From positions 1 through 9,257 of the forward strand of contig CAJHIR010000041.1 in the NCBI GenBank assembly GCA_905067535.1: DNA of 9,257 nt, given 5' to 3'. Below the pieces are notes generated by a model. It made no database searches and was not told where the DNA came from. It saw only the letters and a program-made list of their open reading frames with translations. Made by a program: the position numbers and the translations under genes. The DNA comes from Candidatus Argoarchaeum ethanivorans (GTDB lineage Archaea > Halobacteriota > Methanosarcinia > Methanosarcinales > EX4572-44). The stretch's first letter is position 1, and each line of letters begins with the position of its first letter. This document shows positions 6,516 to 9,257 of the stretch, in pieces.

Positions 6516-7040
6516 ATGAAATTATCTGACAACCCATTGGACCAAAAAAGAGATGAGCCAAGTAGAGTAATTCAGAAGGCAGCTAACAAGATTAGAGATA
6601 TCCTCGCAAGTCGTGGCTTGAGTGAAGAAGTACTCGTATCTACAGCAATGGAATTGTATGTACCGCATCCCGGAATCAAGACACAAGAAAAAGCAGAAAA
6701 AATATTTAAAGAGGAAATTGCTCTTGCTTTTTCCGATCCGAATCTCTGCCTATTATTATATGCTGCCCTGCTGTTGGAGGATGCAGGGATTAAGGGAGAG
6801 CTTCCTGACATGCCTTCCCTGTCCTACGAGCAAGATCTTACATACCTGATTGTTGATGAAGTTCTCGGGATGACTATTGCTATGTATATTGCGGGACACA
6901 AAGGCAGTTTTGAGTATGTTCGTTTTGATAAGAGGAAACCAGGAATTATTGGAACTCTTGGTCCTTTTATGGATGATGCGATTGCAGGTTTGATTGGCGG
7001 AGCATCATCGAACATGTATACTCGCGGAATTACGGTATGA
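6516..7040 (+). CDS. cobZ: Alpha-ribazole phosphatase CobZ
   Basis: A 174-aa archaeal CobZ, the non-orthologous replacement of bacterial CobC. It removes the 5'-phosphate of adenosylcobalamin phosphate (or alpha-ribazole phosphate) at the end of cobalamin synthesis; the activity was shown for the Methanosarcina mazei enzyme. The fold is related to phosphatidylglycerophosphatase A. The visible shared motifs are VDEVLGM (113-119), RFDKRKP (136-142) and MDDAIAGL (152-159), which supply the acidic metal-binding residues, with hydrophobic stretches between them. The start is uncertain: ATG 6516 gives a family-like N-terminus, while ATG 6483 would overlap the preceding gene; neither has a clear ribosome-binding site. 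The TGA stop overlaps the cobS ATG (ATGA), indicating translational coupling. Confidence 0.88.
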   Translation: MKLSDNPLDQKRDEPSRVIQKAANKIRDILASRGLSEEVLVSTAMELYVPHPGIKTQEKAEKIFKEEIALAFSDPNLCLLLYAALLLEDAGIKGELPDMPSLSYEQDLTYLIVDEVLGMTIAMYIAGHKGSFEYVRFDKRKPGIIGTLGPFMDDAIAGLIGGASSNMYTRGITV

Positions 7041-7795
7041 AGGATTTCTTTCTGGCTCTTCGATCCTGTTTTGGATTTCTCTCAACAATACGTGTTGGTA
7101 ACTCCATGAATGGAATTGACGCTCTTATGCGACACATCCATCTTTTCACTGTAGGAGGGGCAGTAATAGGTGTTATTGCCGGTGGCATTGGATATGCGAC
7201 ATCGTTATATTTTAAACCCGCTGTCACCGCATTTATCACGCTTGCAGTATTGTATTACCTGACAGGTATCAATCATCTCGATGGACTTGCCGATGTTGGT
7301 GATGGAATAGTGGTGCATGGTGATTCCAAGCGAAAGATTGAAGTGATGAAGGATGTCGCAACCGGAGCGGGGGGTGTTTTTTTTGTGACACTTGCACTGA
7401 TTGGAACTTACGCGGCTATTTTTACTGTCTCCCAAACAAATCATATCCTGCCTGCCATGATTGTAGGGGAAGTATGTGCGAAACACGGCATGCTGACCAC
7501 GTCTTTCAAAGCGAAAAAAATACATGAAGGGCTTGGTTCAATGAATATTGATGGCACCACTTCTATTAAATACCTGATAAGCCTTGCAATCACACTTGCA
7601 ATCTGTACCACGCTGTATCCTATATATGGTATAGTCGCTATAATAATCTCCAGCATTGCAGCCATTACAGTTAGATATGTTGCAAACAAACACTTTGGTG
7701 GTGTCAATGGTGATGTAATTGGAGCTACGAATGAAGTGGCACGCATCGCAGCATTATTTACATTAGGTGGGGTGACGTCATGGACGCTTTTATAA
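7037..7795 (+). CDS. cobS: Adenosylcobinamide-GDP ribazoletransferase CobS (cobalamin synthase)
   Basis: A 252-aa integral membrane enzyme that joins adenosylcobinamide-GDP to alpha-ribazole (5'-phosphate) to make adenosylcobalamin (phosphate), releasing GMP. The family signature LTGINHLDGLADVGDG is at residues 75-90, followed by KRKIEVMKDVATGAGGV (98-114); the acidic residues in the first motif bind Mg2+. Several hydrophobic segments follow (about 36-50, 62-78, 112-131, 172-205), as expected for CobS. The length is normal. The ATG lies inside the cobZ stop (ATGA), and the last 16 bases overlap the start of cobY, so the cob genes are translated as a coupled set. Confidence 0.95.
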   Translation: MKDFFLALRSCFGFLSTIRVGNSMNGIDALMRHIHLFTVGGAVIGVIAGGIGYATSLYFKPAVTAFITLAVLYYLTGINHLDGLADVGDGIVVHGDSKRKIEVMKDVATGAGGVFFVTLALIGTYAAIFTVSQTNHILPAMIVGEVCAKHGMLTTSFKAKKIHEGLGSMNIDGTTSIKYLISLAITLAICTTLYPIYGIVAIIISSIAAITVRYVANKHFGGVNGDVIGATNEVARIAALFTLGGVTSWTLL

Positions 7796-8394
7796 TGGCT
7801 GGAGGCAGGGGCACCCGTTTAAATAAAGGTGAAAAACCATTGTTGAGGTTGCTTGACAAGCCCCTGATCACTTATTCAATTGATGTGCTCAAAAAAACAA
7901 GTCTCATAAACCAGGTTTTTATTATCACATCTCCAAATACCCCGGGGACAGCAAAGTGGCTCGCGAAACACTACCCTAAAATACCGGTGATAAAAACACC
8001 AGGCGAAGGTTATGTACCGGATATGGTCAATGCAGTTAAAAAAAGTGGAGTTAAGGGAGCATTGCTTGTAATCATGTCGGACTTGCCTCTTATCACACCA
8101 GCATTGATTGAACGAATAATTCACATCTATAAAGAAAAAGGAACAGACGCATTATCAGTGCACCTGCCTATTGATATATGCAAAAAATTCGGACAGCGCC
8201 CGGATACGGTATTTCACAAAGATGGGGGGCTGATCGTGCCAGTTGGTATTAATATTTTAAATGTAGATAAAATTGATAGTGAACAGGAAGACTACAACTA
8301 CCTGTTAGATGAAACAAACATGATATTAAATGTTAATACCATTGAAGATTACTACATCTGTAAAGAAATACTTAATCAAAAAGGAGTACAATAA
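7780..8394 (+). CDS. cobY: Adenosylcobinamide-phosphate guanylyltransferase CobY
   Basis: A 204-aa archaeal CobY, the replacement of bacterial CobU. It transfers GMP from GTP to adenosylcobinamide phosphate, making the adenosylcobinamide-GDP used by CobS. The nucleotide-binding loop MAGGRGTRLNKGEKPLL (6-22) and the metal-binding SDLPLITP (100-107) are typical of the nucleotidyltransferase fold; the C-terminal NVNTIEDYY (184-192) is also usual. The ATG at 7780 has GGGGTGA just upstream and gives the family start MDAFIMAGG; the ATG at 7795 would remove the first strand. Unlike CobU, it has no kinase function, so any salvaged cobinamide would need a separate route. TAA is followed directly by the next start codon. 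Confidence 0.94.
   Translation: MDAFIMAGGRGTRLNKGEKPLLRLLDKPLITYSIDVLKKTSLINQVFIITSPNTPGTAKWLAKHYPKIPVIKTPGEGYVPDMVNAVKKSGVKGALLVIMSDLPLITPALIERIIHIYKEKGTDALSVHLPIDICKKFGQRPDTVFHKDGGLIVPVGINILNVDKIDSEQEDYNYLLDETNMILNVNTIEDYYICKEILNQKGVQ
8381..8386 (+). promoter_or_regulatory. Strong ribosome-binding site of the 124-aa gene
   Basis: AAGGAG stands 8 bases before the ATG at 8395 and lies inside the last codons of cobY. It is the clearest Shine-Dalgarno site in the window and supports the following gene as real. Confidence 0.7.
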
Positions 8395-8769
8395 ATGCCA
8401 CATCACATCAACTTAAACGGAAAAAATTACCATAAAAATACCCTCCAGTTACTGCTTGGAAAACACAATATAGAACATGAAACAATACAGGCAGAATACC
8501 AGATATTAGCAGAAGCTGTAGAACACCCTTTTCATCTGCCGTATCTGATAGAGCAGATATACCATAAGGAAATATCAGATGAAGACACCTACCGACTCGC
8601 ACTGCTTCGAGTACAGATTGATGCCGAGCTTCACATGAGTGAAGACATCCAGAAATATCAACAGCGAAAATATGTAGCACAGGTAATAGAGCGTGTTGTC
8701 TATGGAAACCTGATGCTTGAAGAGCACACTCCTTCAACCGATGACGGTGACGAATATATAGCAGAGTAG
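8395..8769 (+). CDS. Uncharacterised His-rich 124-aa protein at the end of the cob cluster
   Basis: I do not recognise this protein. It is soluble, probably mostly helical from about residue 14 to 108, with an acidic, disordered-looking tail (TPSTDDGDEYIAE). It carries 10 histidines in 124 residues (3, 4, 13, 24, 28, 44, 47, 57, 80, 111) and no cysteine. There is no signal peptide or membrane segment. It begins at the base after the cobY stop and has a strong ribosome-binding site, so it is almost certainly translated with the cob genes. Histidines could mean metal handling, for instance cobalt or nickel, but they are not in an obvious binding motif. An opposite-strand ORF over the same bases lacks such signals. 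The stop is TAG, 30 bases before a terminator-like hairpin. Confidence 0.8.
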   Translation: MPHHINLNGKNYHKNTLQLLLGKHNIEHETIQAEYQILAEAVEHPFHLPYLIEQIYHKEISDEDTYRLALLRVQIDAELHMSEDIQKYQQRKYVAQVIERVVYGNLMLEEHTPSTDDGDEYIAE

Positions 8770-8799
8770 CAGCGACTCCCGTTGTGATTATAAACGCAG

Positions 8800-8820
8800 A
8801 CAAGCGGAGGCTTGTTTCTT
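8800..8820 (+). terminator. Hairpin with T-rich tail ending the hemA-cob cluster
   Basis: ACAAGC (8800-8805) and GCTTGT (8810-8815) pair around GGAG and are followed by TTCTT. Located 30 bases after the last stop codon, it is a plausible end of the transcript. Nothing coding is seen between 8770 and about 8888. Confidence 0.5.
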
Positions 8821-8862
8821 TGCCATGTCGTATTTACACCTACCGTTGACGTTCATTCATTG

Positions 8863-8883
8863 TGCAGGGTACCATGCAGGGTA
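8863..8883. repeat. 9-bp direct repeat near the transposase remnant
   Basis: TGCAGGGTA occurs at 8863-8871 and 8875-8883, three bases apart. It sits just before the first recognisable transposase codons and may mark the junction left by insertion or deletion, though IS110 elements usually make no long target duplication. Confidence 0.35.
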
Positions 8884-8888
8884 TAATA

Positions 8889-9257
8889 TTTATAGTCAAG
8901 AAGGATGCCTAAGAACGCTACGTATTGCTTGCCCTTTGGATCGCTAAAGGCATAGATTGCCCAACCTCGTTCGTCCAAATTTTGGCTACATCGAAGCTTC
9001 GTATATACCGGGATTTTGCAAATGGTGAGAAACTTATTACATAGTGTGGACTGACACCAGGTGTATCTCAATCTGTCAATAAGCTGGTGACTGGCAGAAT
9101 TACGAAACAGGGATCCAAACATATGAGACGTATGCTCGTTCAGGTTGCACATGCCATATCAAGAACCAGAAATTCAAAGTTGAAACGGTTCTTTTTGAGA
9201 ATACAGGCCAGGAAAGGAACAAAGAAAGAAACGGCAGCATTAGCCAGGAAAGTTCTC
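8889..9257 (+). pseudogene. Decayed 3' part of an IS110-family transposase gene, runs off window
   Basis: One reading frame (codons starting at multiples of 3) carries the C-terminal Transposase_20 domain of IS110-family transposases. From 9045 to the right edge it is clean: CGLTPGVSQSVNKLVTGR, then ITKQGSKHMRRMLVQVAHA, then KLKRFFLRIQARKGTKKE. Upstream, YRDFANGEKL (9009-9038) is still clear, while the part from 8889 to 9008 is eroded. Stops interrupt the frame at 8910-8912 (TAA) and 9042-9044 (TAG, where homologues have Tyr or Trp). The N-terminal RuvC-like DEDD domain, which needs several hundred more bases, cannot fit after the cob cluster, so the copy is 5'-truncated. The element's left end and any bridge RNA at that end are gone. 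The 3' end lies beyond the window. Confidence 0.85.

Noticed and set aside
8408..8803. 131-codon minus-strand ORF
   Set aside because: It covers the 124-aa plus-strand gene, which has a strong ribosome-binding site and sits directly after cobY; the antisense frame also runs through the terminator hairpin.
9042..9044. In-frame TAG in the transposase read as pyrrolysine
   Set aside because: TAG ends the DUF166, trm56 and 124-aa genes, the position normally holds Tyr or Trp, and a second stop (TAA) and eroded sequence lie upstream. Pseudogene decay explains it better.
8853..9152. 99-codon minus-strand ORF
   Set aside because: It is antisense to the recognisable IS110 transposase remnant and matches no family I know.

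Overview
The window looks like archaeal chromosome, most likely from a methanogen or methane/alkane-oxidising relative in the Methanosarcina-type Euryarchaeota. The reasons are an archaeal membrane-anchored LonB, the archaea-specific tRNA methyltransferase Trm56, a DUF166 protein, and the archaeal forms of the late cobalamin enzymes (CobY and CobZ rather than CobU and CobC). TATA boxes and GGTG-type ribosome-binding sites fit archaea. Genus-level placement is not possible from sequence reading alone. TAG serves as an ordinary stop in at least three genes.

Left half, minus strand (read from 4594 down to 1): trm56 and a DUF166 gene form a tight pair. A 149-base gap follows, holding two hairpins, a direct repeat and a consensus TATA box. 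Then comes lonB, followed after 3 bases by a TldD-type metalloprotease gene that runs off the left edge a few codons before its expected end. LonB and TldD look like a co-expressed proteolysis unit.

Centre (4595-4875): a divergent promoter region. Its main feature is a perfect 12-bp inverted repeat placed at the predicted transcription start of hemA, which reads as a candidate operator or 5' UTR hairpin.

Right half, plus strand (4876-8769): hemA, a possible 42-codon ORF, a conserved-looking 77-aa protein, cobZ, cobS, cobY and an unrecognised His-rich 124-aa protein. Most are overlapping or almost touching. HemA makes the first committed tetrapyrrole precursor (glutamate-1-semialdehyde). CobY, CobS and CobZ activate adenosylcobinamide phosphate, attach the alpha-ribazole phosphate and remove the last phosphate. 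The cluster therefore ties together the entry and the end of the corrinoid pathway. A hairpin followed by a T-rich run marks its likely end.

Right edge (about 8889-9257): a decayed 3' part of an IS110-family transposase gene with two in-frame stops. The window is mostly well-known housekeeping genes. The parts that could be new are the two uncharacterised proteins in the hemA-cob cluster, the hemA palindrome, and the cysteine-rich DUF166 protein paired with Trm56. I see no CRISPR array, tRNA, rRNA or obvious defence system.
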